A stretch of 64,000 bases of DNA from Thalassomonas sp. M1454 (GCF_007097525.1 NZ_VKDD01000001.1:197554-261553); one strand, 5' to 3'; counted from the stretch's first letter, positions 46,009 through 57,055 are shown. The notes: generated by a model from the sequence alone, not told the origin. A program made the numbers and translations.

Positions 46009-47450
46009 TAGCGTTTATTAAAAAACACACTTTGTTGTTTTAAAATCACATCGTTATCTATTGGCTCTACCTGCTGAATCACAAACGAAATATCATTCAT
46101 ATATGTCTCTAAATCATAAGGGTCGACAGCGATACTAATCGCTAAAGTAGATATTTGTGCACCACTAACTGTAACCTGCTGTTGACCTTGCCATGTATAG
46201 TCTTTTAAGCCTTCGACATGGATTTTATAAGTTGCTGTATGTTGAGATTTATTCAATATTTTTAAGGTATAAACATTCTCAACCATACCTTCTATATTTT
46301 CTCGCGCCAATGTATTTCGATCGCGAATAATATCAAGCTGTAATGGTACTCGCGTAGCTAAGTCAGTGATAAAAAAGCCGCTCATTAATATTAAGACAAA
46401 TGCATACATAAACAGCTTAGGGCGAAGTATGTGTACTGTTTTGCCTTTTAAAGCAGTTTCAGTGGTATGACGGATAAGGCCTTTTCTATAACCCATTTTA
46501 GCCATTACATCGTCACAAGCATCAACACAGGCCCCACAATTAATACACTCATATTGCAGGCCATTACGGATATCTATACCGGTAGGACATACTTCAACAC
46601 AGAGTGAACAATCAATACAATCGCCTAAGCCGAGCTCTTTAGGATCAGCTTTACGAGAGCGTCGCCCTCTAGTTTCACCACGATTTGCATCATAAGAAAC
46701 CGTTAGCGTGTCTTGGTCAAACATCGCCGATTGAAAACGTGCGTATGGACACATATGCAAACACATGATTTCACGCATCCAGCCAGCATTGCCATATGTA
46801 CAAAATGCAAAAAAGAAGATCCAGGCAGTTGCGGCTATAGATGCGTTAAAGGTAAAGAAGTCTACCGTTAACTCGCGCATAGGCACAAAATAGCCAATAA
46901 AAGTAAGTGCTGTTAGGGTTGAGAAAATTAGCCAGCAGGTATGTTTAGCAGCCTTTCGCCAAAATTTATTAAAATCCATCGGCTGTTTATCTAGGCGTTT
47001 ACGCTGGTTGGCTGTCCCCTCGAATTTTTCTTCAAACCAAATAAAGATAAAGGTCCAAACCGTTTGTGGACACATATACCCACACCAGACGCGACCAAGG
47101 AAAGTAGTAACAAAGAAAAGTAAAAAAGCGGCGATTATTGAAATCCACGCTAATAAAGTTAAATCTTGCGGCCATAAAGTTAAACCAAAGATATTAAAGC
47201 GTTGTTCGCCAAGATCAAATAATACGGCTTGTTGGCCATTAAAATTTAACCAAGGAAGAAGGGCAAATCCAGCAAGAAAGACAAAGTTCATTTTGCGACG
47301 AAGTCTTTGAAAAAAACCACTAACCTTACGCACATAAATTTGGTCGCGCGGCTTGTATTCTTCCACCCCACTATTTTTAGGTTTATGAACTTTAATGTTC
47401 TTAACCGGTATTGTCTGCTTATGCTTTGGGTTAGGTTTATTGTCGACCAT
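46008..47450 (-). CDS. ccoG: Cytochrome c oxidase accessory protein CcoG (RdxA/FixG)
   Basis: An inner-membrane iron-sulfur protein, 480 residues, linked to copper delivery for cbb3 oxidase assembly. About five membrane helices, the WCGYMCPQTVW motif, two 4Fe-4S ferredoxin motifs (CIDCSLCVEVCP and CINCGACVDACD) and a C-terminal Ig-like periplasmic domain (about 370-480) are all visible. No ccoNOP genes are in the window. First gene of the ccoG-srkA-dsbA set. Confidence 0.95.
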   Translation of the reverse strand: MVDNKPNPKHKQTIPVKNIKVHKPKNSGVEEYKPRDQIYVRKVSGFFQRLRRKMNFVFLAGFALLPWLNFNGQQAVLFDLGEQRFNIFGLTLWPQDLTLLAWISIIAAFLLFFVTTFLGRVWCGYMCPQTVWTFIFIWFEEKFEGTANQRKRLDKQPMDFNKFWRKAAKHTCWLIFSTLTALTFIGYFVPMRELTVDFFTFNASIAATAWIFFFAFCTYGNAGWMREIMCLHMCPYARFQSAMFDQDTLTVSYDANRGETRGRRSRKADPKELGLGDCIDCSLCVEVCPTGIDIRNGLQYECINCGACVDACDDVMAKMGYRKGLIRHTTETALKGKTVHILRPKLFMYAFVLILMSGFFITDLATRVPLQLDIIRDRNTLARENIEGMVENVYTLKILNKSQHTATYKIHVEGLKDYTWQGQQQVTVSGAQISTLAISIAVDPYDLETYMNDISFVIQQVEPIDNDVILKQQSVFFNKR

Positions 47451-47619
47451 GTTCTTTCCCTAAATGACAAATTTGAGTATTGTTATGGCTTAATTATAAC
47501 CCTAAGCTTAACTAAAAATATGATTTGAATTAAGTTTTTGTAACTTTTTCCGTTTTTTGTGCTTAAATTGGTTATCATTAATATCAAATCAACGTCAAAA
47601 TAACTGGCTATTAAAAAAC

Positions 47620-47976
47620 ATGTTTAAAAAAATACTCGTCATTATTGTTGCAGCAGCTGTTTATTTGCATTTTTATCCTAACGAAGAATTAACCAATTGG
47701 TTCAACTCTTCTAAAGAAGAAGCTCAAACAAAGTTTGCTGACATTTCAGATACCAAAGCTAAAGTTGCACCATCAAAGTTAATTTCGGTGCTGCAAAGAG
47801 ATTTTAAAAACTTTACAAAATTTGAAGTTGCTTACGTAAAAGAATTAGCCGAATCAAGAGAGAATTTGCGCGAATTTCATAAGACTTATTGTGAAACTGA
47901 GCAAGGTAATGAGAGATTAAGAAGAGAGCATGTAAAAAAAGTATGCTCTACTTTAGAGCAATATCGAATCTTATAG
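47620..47976 (+). CDS. Small protein with N-terminal signal anchor, unknown function
   Basis: A 118-residue protein beginning MFKKILVIIVAAAVYLHFYP, a single hydrophobic signal/anchor, followed by a charged helical domain with two cysteines (TYCETEQ and KVCSTLEQY) that could form a disulfide. The ATG at 47620 is preferred to 47557 because the earlier start would add 21 polar residues before the anchor. No family recognised. Confidence 0.65.
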   Translation: MFKKILVIIVAAAVYLHFYPNEELTNWFNSSKEEAQTKFADISDTKAKVAPSKLISVLQRDFKNFTKFEVAYVKELAESRENLREFHKTYCETEQGNERLRREHVKKVCSTLEQYRIL

Positions 47977-47984
47977 TTTTTTAT

Positions 47985-48053
47985 AAAGTTACTTCAAAGG
48001 GCATGGTCAAAATCTAAACAACGCCCTTTAGACTGAGTAACTTTATTTGTTTT
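47985..48053. terminator. Nested hairpin between convergent genes
   Basis: Outer stem AAAGTTACT with AGTAACTTT (47985-47993, 48036-48044) and inner stem AAAGGGC with GCCCTTT (47996-48002, 48023-48029), then a T run on the plus strand. The right arm covers the stop codon of hutF. Confidence 0.65.
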
Positions 48054-49416
48054 TTCCTAGTTGTTGCAATACTTTAGCAAACTTATCAGCAACCTCTTCT
48101 TGCTGTGCATGTTTGTAATCATTTACCACCCAATGACCATTTACCATAACATCTTTGATTGGACTGCTTTGGCTAGCAAACATCACGCTATCGAGTAAGA
48201 ATTGATTATCATTGGCGAATAAGCGAGTTTTACTTTCATCTAAAACGAGTAAGTCCGCCTGCTTACCCACTTCTAGCTCACCAGTATTTGAATTTGTGGT
48301 TAAAGCACCAGCTTTAGCAGTATGCTGCCATAAATTTTGGCCTACCGATTCAGTTTGACGAGTTGCTAAAATAGCACGCTGTTGTTTAATCAAACGCTGC
48401 GCATATTCTAACAACCTGAGCTCTTCAATGGCCGAAACACTAATGTGACTATCCGAGCCAATTGCCACCTTACCGCCTTGCTCCATAAACTCTGTAGTTG
48501 GGAATATACCATCACCTAGATTAGCTTCAGTAGTAGGGCAAATACCAGCAACCGCTTTACTGGCAATAATACCTGCTACTTCTTGTTCATCTATATGGGT
48601 GGCATGAATCAAACACCAGTTTTCATCTAAGTCTGCATTATCTAGCAACCATTGCACCGGGCGATTACCGTAATGAGCAAGACAATCATCAACTTCTTTT
48701 TGCTGTTCACTAATATGAATATGAATAGGCGCTTTTGCATCTAAGCTGCGCACATGCTTAACCGCGGATAGTAAAGAGTCTTTATCTACAGCACGTAATG
48801 AATGCGGAGCAATACCAACATTGGTATTTTGTTGTTGGCTAGATAGCTCATAGCAGTCAGTAACTAATTGATTAAACTGCTCTATTGAGTTAATAAAACG
48901 TTTTTGACCACTGTTAGGTTGCTCAGGTCCAAAACCACTAAAACGATACATAACAGGTAGCATAGTTAAGCCTATTCCTGAATGCTTTGCAGCTTGAAAG
49001 ATAGCACTTGCCATCTGTGCCAGCGATTGATGATTTTCACCATCTTTATCGTGATGTAAATAGTGAAACTCAGCTACTCGGGTATAACCAGCTTGTAGCA
49101 TTTCAATATAAAGTTGTTGAGCAATAACTTGTGCCTGTTCAACCGAGATATTATCAAGAAACTGATACATTATTTTACGCCACGTCCAAAAGCTATCTTG
49201 GCTAGCGCTACCTTGCTCAGAAAAACCGGCAAAGCCACGTTGAAACGCATGCGAATGACAGTTGATCATTCCAGGGATAACACTGCCCTTGGCTACATAG
49301 GCATCTGCATCTTGACCATCAGTGATGTTAGTAATAACGCCATCATCAATGTGCAAGGTTTTGTCTTGCTGCCAACCATTGGCTAATAGAATATTTTTTG
49401 CAAATAATTTCATCAT
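48043..49416 (-). CDS. hutF: Formimidoylglutamate deiminase HutF
   Basis: Converts N-formimino-L-glutamate to N-formyl-L-glutamate in the two-step histidine degradation route. Amidohydrolase fold, 457 residues: the metal site INCHSHAFQRG, the central IHIHISEQ and HATHID, and the GSDSH aspartate are present. It is followed upstream by hutG-type deformylase, which performs the next step. No hutU, hutH or hutI are seen here. Confidence 0.93.
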   Translation of the reverse strand: MMKLFAKNILLANGWQQDKTLHIDDGVITNITDGQDADAYVAKGSVIPGMINCHSHAFQRGFAGFSEQGSASQDSFWTWRKIMYQFLDNISVEQAQVIAQQLYIEMLQAGYTRVAEFHYLHHDKDGENHQSLAQMASAIFQAAKHSGIGLTMLPVMYRFSGFGPEQPNSGQKRFINSIEQFNQLVTDCYELSSQQQNTNVGIAPHSLRAVDKDSLLSAVKHVRSLDAKAPIHIHISEQQKEVDDCLAHYGNRPVQWLLDNADLDENWCLIHATHIDEQEVAGIIASKAVAGICPTTEANLGDGIFPTTEFMEQGGKVAIGSDSHISVSAIEELRLLEYAQRLIKQQRAILATRQTESVGQNLWQHTAKAGALTTNSNTGELEVGKQADLLVLDESKTRLFANDNQFLLDSVMFASQSSPIKDVMVNGHWVVNDYKHAQQEEVADKFAKVLQQLGKNK

Positions 49417-49469
49417 ATTAACTCTACTACTTTATTTAATATCGATTTATTAGGACTAAGTGCATGGCG

Positions 49470-50258
49470 TTATGATTGCGCAAAATCTGCCATAGTGTTT
49501 ACTAAATTTTGTAACTTAGGTATTACCTGCTCAGCTTTTTCATCAGCGTACTCTAAAGTATCTTCATTCATATAAGTGCGCTGAGATAGCTCTAATTGCA
49601 GGGTGTGGATGTTACGCCCTATATCAGCATAAGCTCGGGTGATGTAACCACCTTTAAAACGTCCATTAGTCACTTGACTATATGGTGAGTAATCTAGAGC
49701 TTCAATTGCTGTAACAAGAGCCTCATCACAGCTTACACCATTATTAGTACCAAAATTAAAGTCTGGTAATTGGCCATCAAAAAAGCGAGGCACTACTGAA
49801 GCAATAGAGTGTGCCTCTAGCATTACCGCCTTACCAAACTCTTGTTGTAATTTATCTAATGTTGCCTGGATAGCTTGATGATACGGTTGCCAATAAAGTT
49901 TTACTCGGCGTTCATTTTCAGCAACATCGGGAGATTGCTCTGGTAAATACAATGGCTTAGATTCAAAGCTAGTAGTTGGACAAAGTTCAGTTGTATCACT
50001 ACCAGGGTATAAGTTAATACCTGTTGGGTCTCTGTTTAAATCAATAACATAGCGGCTGTATTTAGGCATTAATATATATGCGCCAAGATCAATGGCAAAC
50101 GCATAGAGCTTATCCATATACCAGTCTGTATCTTGAACCGATAAACCAACAGGTGTCATTTTTGCTTTAATATCGTCAGGGATAGCTTCACCATTATGCG
50201 GCATACTGATTAATAACGGAATTTTGCCTTGAATTAACGTATATGTAGAGTTGCTCAT
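49470..50258 (-). CDS. hutG: N-formylglutamate deformylase
   Basis: Hydrolyses N-formylglutamate to glutamate and formate. A 262-residue member of the N-formylglutamate amidohydrolase family with SMPHNGEAIP, DTDWYMDKLY, DLNRDPTG and MLEAHS motifs. It is upstream of hutF on the same strand with a 53-base gap, forming a hutG-hutF pair for histidine catabolism. Confidence 0.93.
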   Translation of the reverse strand: MSNSTYTLIQGKIPLLISMPHNGEAIPDDIKAKMTPVGLSVQDTDWYMDKLYAFAIDLGAYILMPKYSRYVIDLNRDPTGINLYPGSDTTELCPTTSFESKPLYLPEQSPDVAENERRVKLYWQPYHQAIQATLDKLQQEFGKAVMLEAHSIASVVPRFFDGQLPDFNFGTNNGVSCDEALVTAIEALDYSPYSQVTNGRFKGGYITRAYADIGRNIHTLQLELSQRTYMNEDTLEYADEKAEQVIPKLQNLVNTMADFAQS

Positions 50259-50453
50259 TGAATACCTTTAAGTGAAAACTATAATCCCGTACTTACTATA
50301 GAGGGCACTATAGAGAGAAGTTGTATATACAAATTTATGCGTCAATTTAACATTTTGTCGACTTACTGGCAAAGTTAATATTTGCAATACCATAAAAGTT
50401 TTGGTTTAATTACAAACCTTTCGAAACGAAACTTAACTTTAACACTGAAACTT

Positions 50454-51224
50454 ATGTCAAAACGAAATACTCAACAGCGCCGCCACAATATTCTTAGCCA
50501 ATTGAGCGCAGCCGGTGAAGTAAGTGTTGATCAATTAGCAATTGAGTTTGAAACATCAGAGGTTACAATTCGTAAGGATTTATCTGCGTTAGAGAAAAGT
50601 GGCCTATTACTTCGTCGTTATGGCGGTGCCATTCCATTACCGCAAGAAATCGTTAATACCGAAGTTACTGAAAAAGTTTCATTACAAAAGTTAGCAATAG
50701 CCAAAGAAGCGGCTCGACATGTACGTGACCATAACCGCATTATAGTTGATAGTGGTCGTACAACGGCGGCAATGATCCCAGAGCTAAACCAAAAACGTGG
50801 CTTAGTTGTCATGACAAATTCCTTATCCATAGCTAATCGCCTACAAGAATTAGAAAACGAACCAACCCTATTAATGACAGGTGGTACTTGGGATGCAAAC
50901 TCAGAAGCTTTTCAAGGTCAGGTAGCAGAATTAGTTTTACGTTCATACGATTTTGACCAACTTTTTATTGGTGCAGACGGCATTGATATTAATCGCGGTA
51001 CAACTACATTTAACGAGTTAATTGGCCTTTCACAAGTAATGTCAGAAGTTGCTCGCGAAGTGATTGTTGTAGTTGAGTCTGATAAATTTTCCAGAAAAAT
51101 CCCTAATTTAGAATTGCCTTGGGGACAAATAGATACTTTAATTACTGATAATAAATTATCGGTAGATATGCAAACAAATATTCAAAAAAGGGGCATTAAA
51201 TTGATTTGTGCCCAGGTAAATTAA
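50454..51224 (+). CDS. DeoR-family transcriptional regulator next to glmS
   Basis: A 256-residue repressor with an N-terminal DeoR helix-turn-helix ([11 protein letters not shown] then [16 protein letters not shown]) and a sugar-phosphate-binding DeoRC domain ([22 protein letters not shown]). The ATG at 50454 is preferred to 50382, since the extension adds residues before the helix-turn-helix that the family lacks. It ends 13 bases before glmS, suggesting control of amino-sugar synthesis with a hexosamine phosphate effector; that effector is inferred. Confidence 0.88.
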   Translation: MSKRNTQQRRHNILSQLSAAGEVSVDQLAIEFETSEVTIRKDLSALEKSGLLLRRYGGAIPLPQEIVNTEVTEKVSLQKLAIAKEAARHVRDHNRIIVDSGRTTAAMIPELNQKRGLVVMTNSLSIANRLQELENEPTLLMTGGTWDANSEAFQGQVAELVLRSYDFDQLFIGADGIDINRGTTTFNELIGLSQVMSEVAREVIVVVESDKFSRKIPNLELPWGQIDTLITDNKLSVDMQTNIQKRGIKLICAQVN

Positions 51225-51237
51225 TAAAAGGTTTTAT

Positions 51238-53085
51238 ATGTGCGGAATAGTTGGAGCAGTTGCTCAACGTGATGTCGCAGACATCTTAGTAGAAGGTTTA
51301 CGCCGTTTAGAATACCGAGGTTATGATTCTTCTGGTGTTGCGGTAATCGATAATGACAGTAATTTAAATCGAGTACGCCGTTTAGGCAAAGTACAAGAGC
51401 TTGCTGATGCATTAACTTTAACGCCAACTCCAGGTGGTACCGGTATTGCTCATACCCGCTGGGCAACTCATGGCGTACCTTCTGAAACTAACGCCCATCC
51501 ACATGTCTCAGGCACGAATATAGCTGTTGTGCATAACGGTATTATTGAAAACCATCAAGAGCTTAAAGTTAAATTAAAAGACTTAGGCTATGTATTTGTT
51601 TCTGAAACCGATACCGAAGTTATTGCCCATCTTGTTCATCACGAGTTAAAAACCTCAGATACACTATTAGAAGCAGTACAAAAATCTGCTAAGCAATTTG
51701 AAGGTGCATACGGCACAGTGATCATGGACTCAACCGATAAAGACCGAGTAGTTGTTGCTCGCTCTGGTAGCCCATTAGTTATTGGCTATGGTTTAGGTGA
51801 AAACTTTCTTGCATCCGATATGATGGCATTACTCCCTGTGACTCGTCGATTTTCTTATTTAGAAGAAGGCGATGTTGCTGAAATCACTCGTTTTGAAGTA
51901 AACATCTTCGATACAGACGGCAACAGCGTCGAACGTGAGATAACTGAGGCTAATGTTAGCCATGATGCGGGTGATAAAGGTGAGTACCGCCATTATATGC
52001 TTAAAGAAACTTACGAGCAGCCAACCGCTATTCGTAATACCTTAGAAGGTCGTTTTGAAAATGGCAAAATTGCTAGTGATGCCTTCGGCGTTAATGCAAC
52101 AGGTTTAAGCGCTGATGATATCTTTAAAGACATCGAGCACGTACAAATTATTGCCTGTGGTACTTCGTATCATTCAGGTATGGTTGCCCGTTATTGGTTA
52201 GAGCAATACGCCGGGGTGAGCTGTAATATTGAAATCGCCAGTGAATTTAGATACCGCAAGTCATTTGTACCTAAAAATGCTTTAATCGTAACGATTTCAC
52301 AATCTGGTGAAACAGCCGATACCTTAGCTGCCCTTCGTCTTGCTAAAGACCTAGGCTACCGTGCAAGTTTAAGTATTTGTAACGTACCTGGTTCATCACT
52401 TGTACGTGAATCAGACCTAGCCTTTATGACCAAAGCAGGTGCTGAAATTGGTGTTGCCTCTACTAAAGCATTCACCACGCAATTAGTTGGTTTAATGATG
52501 ATGACTATTGCAATTGGCCAGCACAAAACACTAGCTGATACAGAGCAACAAGAGCTAGTATCTGCGCTTATGGGTTTGCCAAACAAGTTAGAAGAAGTAT
52601 TGACTTTAGCCGATGAAATCGAAGAGTTAGCCGTAGATTTTGCTGACAAGCATCATTCATTATTCTTAGGCCGAGGCGATCAATATCCTATCGCAATGGA
52701 AGGTGCCTTAAAGCTTAAAGAGATCTCTTACATTCACGCCGAAGCATATGCAGCAGGAGAATTAAAACATGGTCCTTTAGCGCTAATCGATGCCGATATG
52801 CCAGTGATTGTTGTCGCACCGCGTAACGACTTAATTGAAAAGTTAAAATCAAACGTTGAAGAAGTACGTGCCCGCGGTGGTTTAATGTATGTATTTGCCG
52901 ATAAAGATGCACACTTTGAATCAGACGATTCGATGAAGGTAATTAATGTGCCACACTGTGAAGACTCAATTGCACCAATCGTGTATACCTTACCGCTGCA
53001 ATTACTTTCATACTACGTAGCTATAATTAAAGGTACCGACGTTGACCAACCGCGTAACTTGGCTAAATCAGTTACGGTTGAATAA
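51238..53085 (+). CDS. glmS: Glutamine-fructose-6-phosphate aminotransferase
   Basis: Makes glucosamine 6-phosphate for cell-wall synthesis. MCGIVGA puts the catalytic Cys at the N-terminus (after Met removal), followed by the glutaminase domain ([18 protein letters not shown]) and two SIS isomerase domains ([24 protein letters not shown], then the [18 protein letters not shown] type segment). It ends NLAKSVTVE as in the family. Length 615 is usual. Confidence 0.98.
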   Translation: MCGIVGAVAQRDVADILVEGLRRLEYRGYDSSGVAVIDNDSNLNRVRRLGKVQELADALTLTPTPGGTGIAHTRWATHGVPSETNAHPHVSGTNIAVVHNGIIENHQELKVKLKDLGYVFVSETDTEVIAHLVHHELKTSDTLLEAVQKSAKQFEGAYGTVIMDSTDKDRVVVARSGSPLVIGYGLGENFLASDMMALLPVTRRFSYLEEGDVAEITRFEVNIFDTDGNSVEREITEANVSHDAGDKGEYRHYMLKETYEQPTAIRNTLEGRFENGKIASDAFGVNATGLSADDIFKDIEHVQIIACGTSYHSGMVARYWLEQYAGVSCNIEIASEFRYRKSFVPKNALIVTISQSGETADTLAALRLAKDLGYRASLSICNVPGSSLVRESDLAFMTKAGAEIGVASTKAFTTQLVGLMMMTIAIGQHKTLADTEQQELVSALMGLPNKLEEVLTLADEIEELAVDFADKHHSLFLGRGDQYPIAMEGALKLKEISYIHAEAYAAGELKHGPLALIDADMPVIVVAPRNDLIEKLKSNVEEVRARGGLMYVFADKDAHFESDDSMKVINVPHCEDSIAPIVYTLPLQLLSYYVAIIKGTDVDQPRNLAKSVTVE

Positions 53086-53113
53086 TATTTATATCGCAAA
53101 CTCTATTTAAACA

Positions 53114-53147
53114 AAAAAGCGACAAACAGTAATGTTTGTCGCTTTTT
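53114..53147 (+). terminator. Intrinsic terminator of glmS
   Basis: Stem AAAAAGCGACAAAC with GTTTGTCGCTTTTT around AGTAAT: 14 bp, ending in T5. Confidence 0.88.
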
Positions 53148-53205
53148 CATTTTATAGAACTTGTTAATCTCATTAACTAGCTATTTATTGATTTTAAGTT
53201 ATAAG

Positions 53206-53970
53206 CTATCGAGCTAGCCAGCCACCGTCTACAGCCAAAACATGGCCATTAACATAATCACTGGCATCTGAGGCTAAAAATACTGCCGCGCCACATATTT
53301 GTTCTGGCTCCCCCCATTTACCACTTGGGATACGATCTGTAATCGCCTGATTACGCTCAGGGTCATCTTGCAAAGCTTGGGTATTGTCAGTTTTGAAATA
53401 ACCAGGAGCTATTGCATTGACTTGAATATTATCGATTGCCCATTCATTGGCTAATGCTTTGGTGATACCAACGAGCGCATGCTTACTCGCAGTATATGCT
53501 GGCACGGTTATTCCTCCGGAAAATGAGAGCATGGAGGCAATATTTATGATTTTCCCTCTCCCTTGTTCCAACATCCCCCGACCAATAAGACGCGATAATA
53601 AAAAGGCTGAATTAACATTTACATTCATCACATTAAGCCACTCATCTTCTGGAAAATCTACCGCAGGACAACGGCTTATGGTACCAGCATTATTCACTAA
53701 AATGTCTACTTTACCTTGCCATTTTTGTGCTTGCTCGGCTAATAATTTCACATCTTGTGCATCATTTAAATCAGCGGCTATGGTTGTAGCCTTAACACCG
53801 AATTGCTCAATTTTTTTTACGGTATCAACACAGCCATTAATTGATGAGCTACTGCAAATAACATCAGCACCTGCAGATGCAAAACCAACTGCAATAGCTT
53901 GCCCTAAGCCTCGGCTAGCACCTGTTACTAAAGCGGTTTTTCCAACTAATGAAAACATATATTTATCCAT
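53206..53970 (-). CDS. Short-chain dehydrogenase, KduD-like (2-deoxy-D-gluconate 3-dehydrogenase family)
   Basis: A 254-residue NAD(P)-dependent SDR: TGASRGLG cofactor loop, NNAG, catalytic S-x-YTASK (YxxxK). The C-terminal RIPSGKWGEPEQICGAAVFLAS and DYVNGHVLAVDGGW segments match KduD/2-deoxygluconate dehydrogenases. Known relatives act on keto-deoxy sugar acids of pectin and alginate routes. No such route genes adjoin it, and it is outside the polysaccharide locus, so its substrate is uncertain. Confidence 0.8.
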   Translation of the reverse strand: MDKYMFSLVGKTALVTGASRGLGQAIAVGFASAGADVICSSSSINGCVDTVKKIEQFGVKATTIAADLNDAQDVKLLAEQAQKWQGKVDILVNNAGTISRCPAVDFPEDEWLNVMNVNVNSAFLLSRLIGRGMLEQGRGKIINIASMLSFSGGITVPAYTASKHALVGITKALANEWAIDNIQVNAIAPGYFKTDNTQALQDDPERNQAITDRIPSGKWGEPEQICGAAVFLASDASDYVNGHVLAVDGGWLAR

Positions 53971-54062
53971 ATCATTTGAATCAAATGCACTAATAGTCGC
54001 GTTATCTTTAATACCGCATTAGCAATTCCCTTTAAAACAGATAACTGCTAACTTTTAGGACT

Positions 54063-56261
54063 CTATTCGCCTTTAGACTTAGCCGCAATAACAGCGCGCG
54101 CCTGATGTAGCTTTTTATAACTTTCAATCAGTCTCAAATGCTTATCTAACCCTTCTAGTTGCATATTAGTTTGGGTTAAGCCAAAGAAGCGCACTTCACC
54201 CGTCACCGAGCCGATAACGTTTTGCATGTTTTCTTCGCCAAACATACGGTTAAAGCTGTGGGTGTAATGTTCAAGCTCTAATTCATCATCTAAAGCAATT
54301 TCTAATACGGCATTCACGGCTTGATAGAACAAACCACGCTCAACGGTATTATCGTTGTATTGTAAGAATTCTCCTACCAATTCTGCGGCTTCTTCAAGTG
54401 CGCCAAGTGCTAAGTAAATCAGGATTTTAAGCTCAAGAATAGTTAGCTGGCCAGATACCGTATTTTCATCAAACTCAATGCCAATTAAGGTTCTGATATC
54501 AATATAATTATCTTGTTGCGATTCTTCTAAACGCTCAACTAAGCTTTCTAACTCATCATCAGATAGTGATTGAATATTTAAGATATCTTCACGGTAATCT
54601 AAGGCTTTATTGGTGTTATCCCAAATAAGATCTTCAACCGGGTAAACTTCAGAGTAATCCGGTACAAGGATACGACAAGCAGTTGCACCAAGTTGGTCAA
54701 ATACAGCAATATAAACTTCTTTACCTAGCTCTTCTAAAATAGCCATTAAGCCATTACTTTCTTCTTCGTTAGTACCAGTAAAGTCCCATTCGCAGAACTC
54801 ATAGTCATGGTTACTACTGAAGAAACGCCATGAAATCACCCCGGTAGAATCAACAAAGTGTTCAACAAAATTTTCAGGCTCGGTAACTGCCATGCTGTTA
54901 AAGGTAGGTTTAGGTACATCATTTAAGCCTTCAAAGCTGCGACCTTGCAATAGCTCAGTTAAGCTGCGCTCAAGTGCTACTTCAAAACTTGGATGTGCGC
55001 CAAATGAGGCAAATACACCGCCAGTTCTTGGGTTCATTAAAGTGACACACATAACCGGGAACTTGCCACCTAATGAGGCATCTTTAACGACCACAGGGAA
55101 GCCTTGTTCTTCTAAGCCTTGAATCCCTGCTAAAATACTTGGATATTTTTCAAGCACTGCCTGCGGCACATCTGGTAGTACAATTTCTTGTTCGATTATT
55201 TGTCTTTTAACTGCGCGTTCAAAGATCTCAGATAAACACTGTACCTGCGCTTCAAATAAGTTATTACCCGCGCTCATGCCATTACTTAGGAATAAGTTTT
55301 CAATTAGGTTCGATGGGAAGTAAACCGTTTCACCGTCAGATTGACGCACGTAAGGAATAGCACAAATACCGCGGTCGCTTCGGCCTGAGTTGGTATCGAT
55401 AAGGTTTGAGCCACGTAATTCATCATCAGGATTGTAAATATCTAAACAGTAATCATCTAAAATACCTGCTGGTAACTCATCACTGTCATCGATAGCAAAC
55501 CACTTCTCGTTTGGGTAATGGACAAAATCACTGTTGGCAATTTCTTCACCAAAAAATTGATCGTTATAAAAGAAATTACAGTTAAGACGTTCAATAAACT
55601 CACCCAATGCAGAACAAAGCGCACTCTCTTTGGTTGAACCTTTACCATTAGTAAAACACATAGGAGAAGCTGCATCACGAATATGTAAAGACCAAACGTT
55701 AGGGACAATATTACGCCATGATGAAATCTCAATCTTCATGCCTAAATCGGCTAAAATCTCGGTCATGTTAGCAATGGTTTTTTCAAGCGGTAAATCTTTA
55801 CCTAAAATATAAGTGCTAGACTCATCTTCAGTTTGGGCCATCAGCATGGCCTGAGCATCTTCTTCAAGGCTTTCTACTGTTTCAATCTTAAACTCTGGGC
55901 CTGTTTGAACAACTTTTTTCACCGTACAACGGTCAATCGAGCGTAAGATACCAGTGCGGTCTTTATCAGAAATACTTTCTGGAAGCTCAACTTGAATTTG
56001 AAAAATTTGGTTATAACGATCTTCTGGGTCAACAATATTGTTCTGTGAAATTCTGATATTTTCGGTAGAAATATCTCGAGCATTACAATACACCTTAACA
56101 AAGTAGGCAGCACATAACGCTGATGATGCTAAGAAATAATCAAAAGGACTTGGCGCAGAGCCATCACCTTTGTAACGGATTGGCTGATCGGCGATAACCG
56201 AAAAATCATCAAACTTAGCTTCGAGTCTAAGGTTGTCGAGAAAATTTACTTTGATTTCCAT
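54063..56261 (-). CDS. OsmC-YcaO fusion protein
   Basis: A 732-residue two-part protein. Residues ~1-135 form an OsmC-like domain (IRYKGDGSAPSPFDYFLASSA with the catalytic-type Cys in SALCAAY). The rest is YcaO-like: ATP-binding parts around KESALCSALGEFIERL, LSEIFERAVKRQ and later TEL, then a helical C-terminal region. E. coli YcaO is linked to beta-methylthiolation of ribosomal protein S12; YcaO enzymes generally activate backbone amides with ATP. No peptide-modification partners adjoin it, so a housekeeping role is more likely than a natural-product one. Confidence 0.85.
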   Translation of the reverse strand: MEIKVNFLDNLRLEAKFDDFSVIADQPIRYKGDGSAPSPFDYFLASSALCAAYFVKVYCNARDISTENIRISQNNIVDPEDRYNQIFQIQVELPESISDKDRTGILRSIDRCTVKKVVQTGPEFKIETVESLEEDAQAMLMAQTEDESSTYILGKDLPLEKTIANMTEILADLGMKIEISSWRNIVPNVWSLHIRDAASPMCFTNGKGSTKESALCSALGEFIERLNCNFFYNDQFFGEEIANSDFVHYPNEKWFAIDDSDELPAGILDDYCLDIYNPDDELRGSNLIDTNSGRSDRGICAIPYVRQSDGETVYFPSNLIENLFLSNGMSAGNNLFEAQVQCLSEIFERAVKRQIIEQEIVLPDVPQAVLEKYPSILAGIQGLEEQGFPVVVKDASLGGKFPVMCVTLMNPRTGGVFASFGAHPSFEVALERSLTELLQGRSFEGLNDVPKPTFNSMAVTEPENFVEHFVDSTGVISWRFFSSNHDYEFCEWDFTGTNEEESNGLMAILEELGKEVYIAVFDQLGATACRILVPDYSEVYPVEDLIWDNTNKALDYREDILNIQSLSDDELESLVERLEESQQDNYIDIRTLIGIEFDENTVSGQLTILELKILIYLALGALEEAAELVGEFLQYNDNTVERGLFYQAVNAVLEIALDDELELEHYTHSFNRMFGEENMQNVIGSVTGEVRFFGLTQTNMQLEGLDKHLRLIESYKKLHQARAVIAAKSKGE

Positions 56262-56475
56262 TACTATTTCCTGAGTAGTACGTTGTGATCTATGCGACTT
56301 ACACTAATTATATTTAAAAGCTAAGGAGCAACTATCGATATAGTTGCTAATTATCGGCTGTTTTAAGGAAATAGTCTTGAAAAATTATAAAAATTGCTGA
56401 AATAAACTATCAATACTCTATTTTTTGCATTGATAGTTATAAAGGACGAGTATTGAAATCAACTTAATAAAATTG

Positions 56476-57051
56476 TTATGACTGTTTAAAGTTGCCTGTA
56501 ACCATAGCCCTGATTAGGCTTTGTTTAACTCGTATTGAGGTAACTACAACAGCAATAATATGCAAACCAATAAAATATGTTAACGCATCAACGGCCCATT
56601 CATGCCATTGATCAACATCATTATCAAAACCCCAGTCGGTATCTTGACCCCAACCGGTTAGAGCGATAAAAATAAGCCCTGCCCACATAACATAAACGGC
56701 AAGCGCGCCAAAACTATTATGGCCTACCTGTTGTTGTTTAACCCCGGCTTTAATATGCTGTAAATGCTGTTTTGCATCTGCCAATTTAGGGGTAAAAGAG
56801 CTAAGTTGATTAGGGCCTTTTGCTAAGGTAAAGCCCCAAATTAAACGCACAACCAAAATAGCTAAAATGCTCCAACCAAGCCATTCATGTAATGATGCAT
56901 CAGCAATAAACTCTGGCAGGAATGACCATGATAAGTAATCAGAGATAAAGCCATCTGGGTCAATAAAATAAACATTGGCAATAAAAAATAGCGCCACTAA
57001 CCAATGTCCTAATCGAACAACATAGTCCCAGCCCAAATGCGTACTGCTCAC
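56476..57051 (-). CDS. Membrane cytochrome b561-family protein
   Basis: A 191-residue four-helix inner-membrane diheme cytochrome b. Candidate heme histidines sit in VRLGHWLVA, SLHEWLG and QWHEW plus the fourth-helix FIGLHIIAV. Length and pattern match the CybB/Ni-Fe-hydrogenase b-subunit family. It starts 4 bases after the cytochrome b562 gene, at the end of a four-gene unit that includes a c-type cytochrome protein. Confidence 0.88.
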   Translation of the reverse strand: MSSTHLGWDYVVRLGHWLVALFFIANVYFIDPDGFISDYLSWSFLPEFIADASLHEWLGWSILAILVVRLIWGFTLAKGPNQLSSFTPKLADAKQHLQHIKAGVKQQQVGHNSFGALAVYVMWAGLIFIALTGWGQDTDWGFDNDVDQWHEWAVDALTYFIGLHIIAVVVTSIRVKQSLIRAMVTGNFKQS

Positions 57052-57055
57052 AACT

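Noticed and set aside
53447-54022. Long plus-strand open reading frame of 191 codons opposite the KduD-like gene
   Set aside because: It is antisense to a well-supported SDR with all motifs, has no ribosome-binding site and its translation is low-complexity without a family match.
54063-56261. YcaO-based peptide natural-product cluster
   Set aside because: The fusion with OsmC and the lack of precursor peptide, dehydrogenase or transporter neighbours fit the housekeeping YcaO type.
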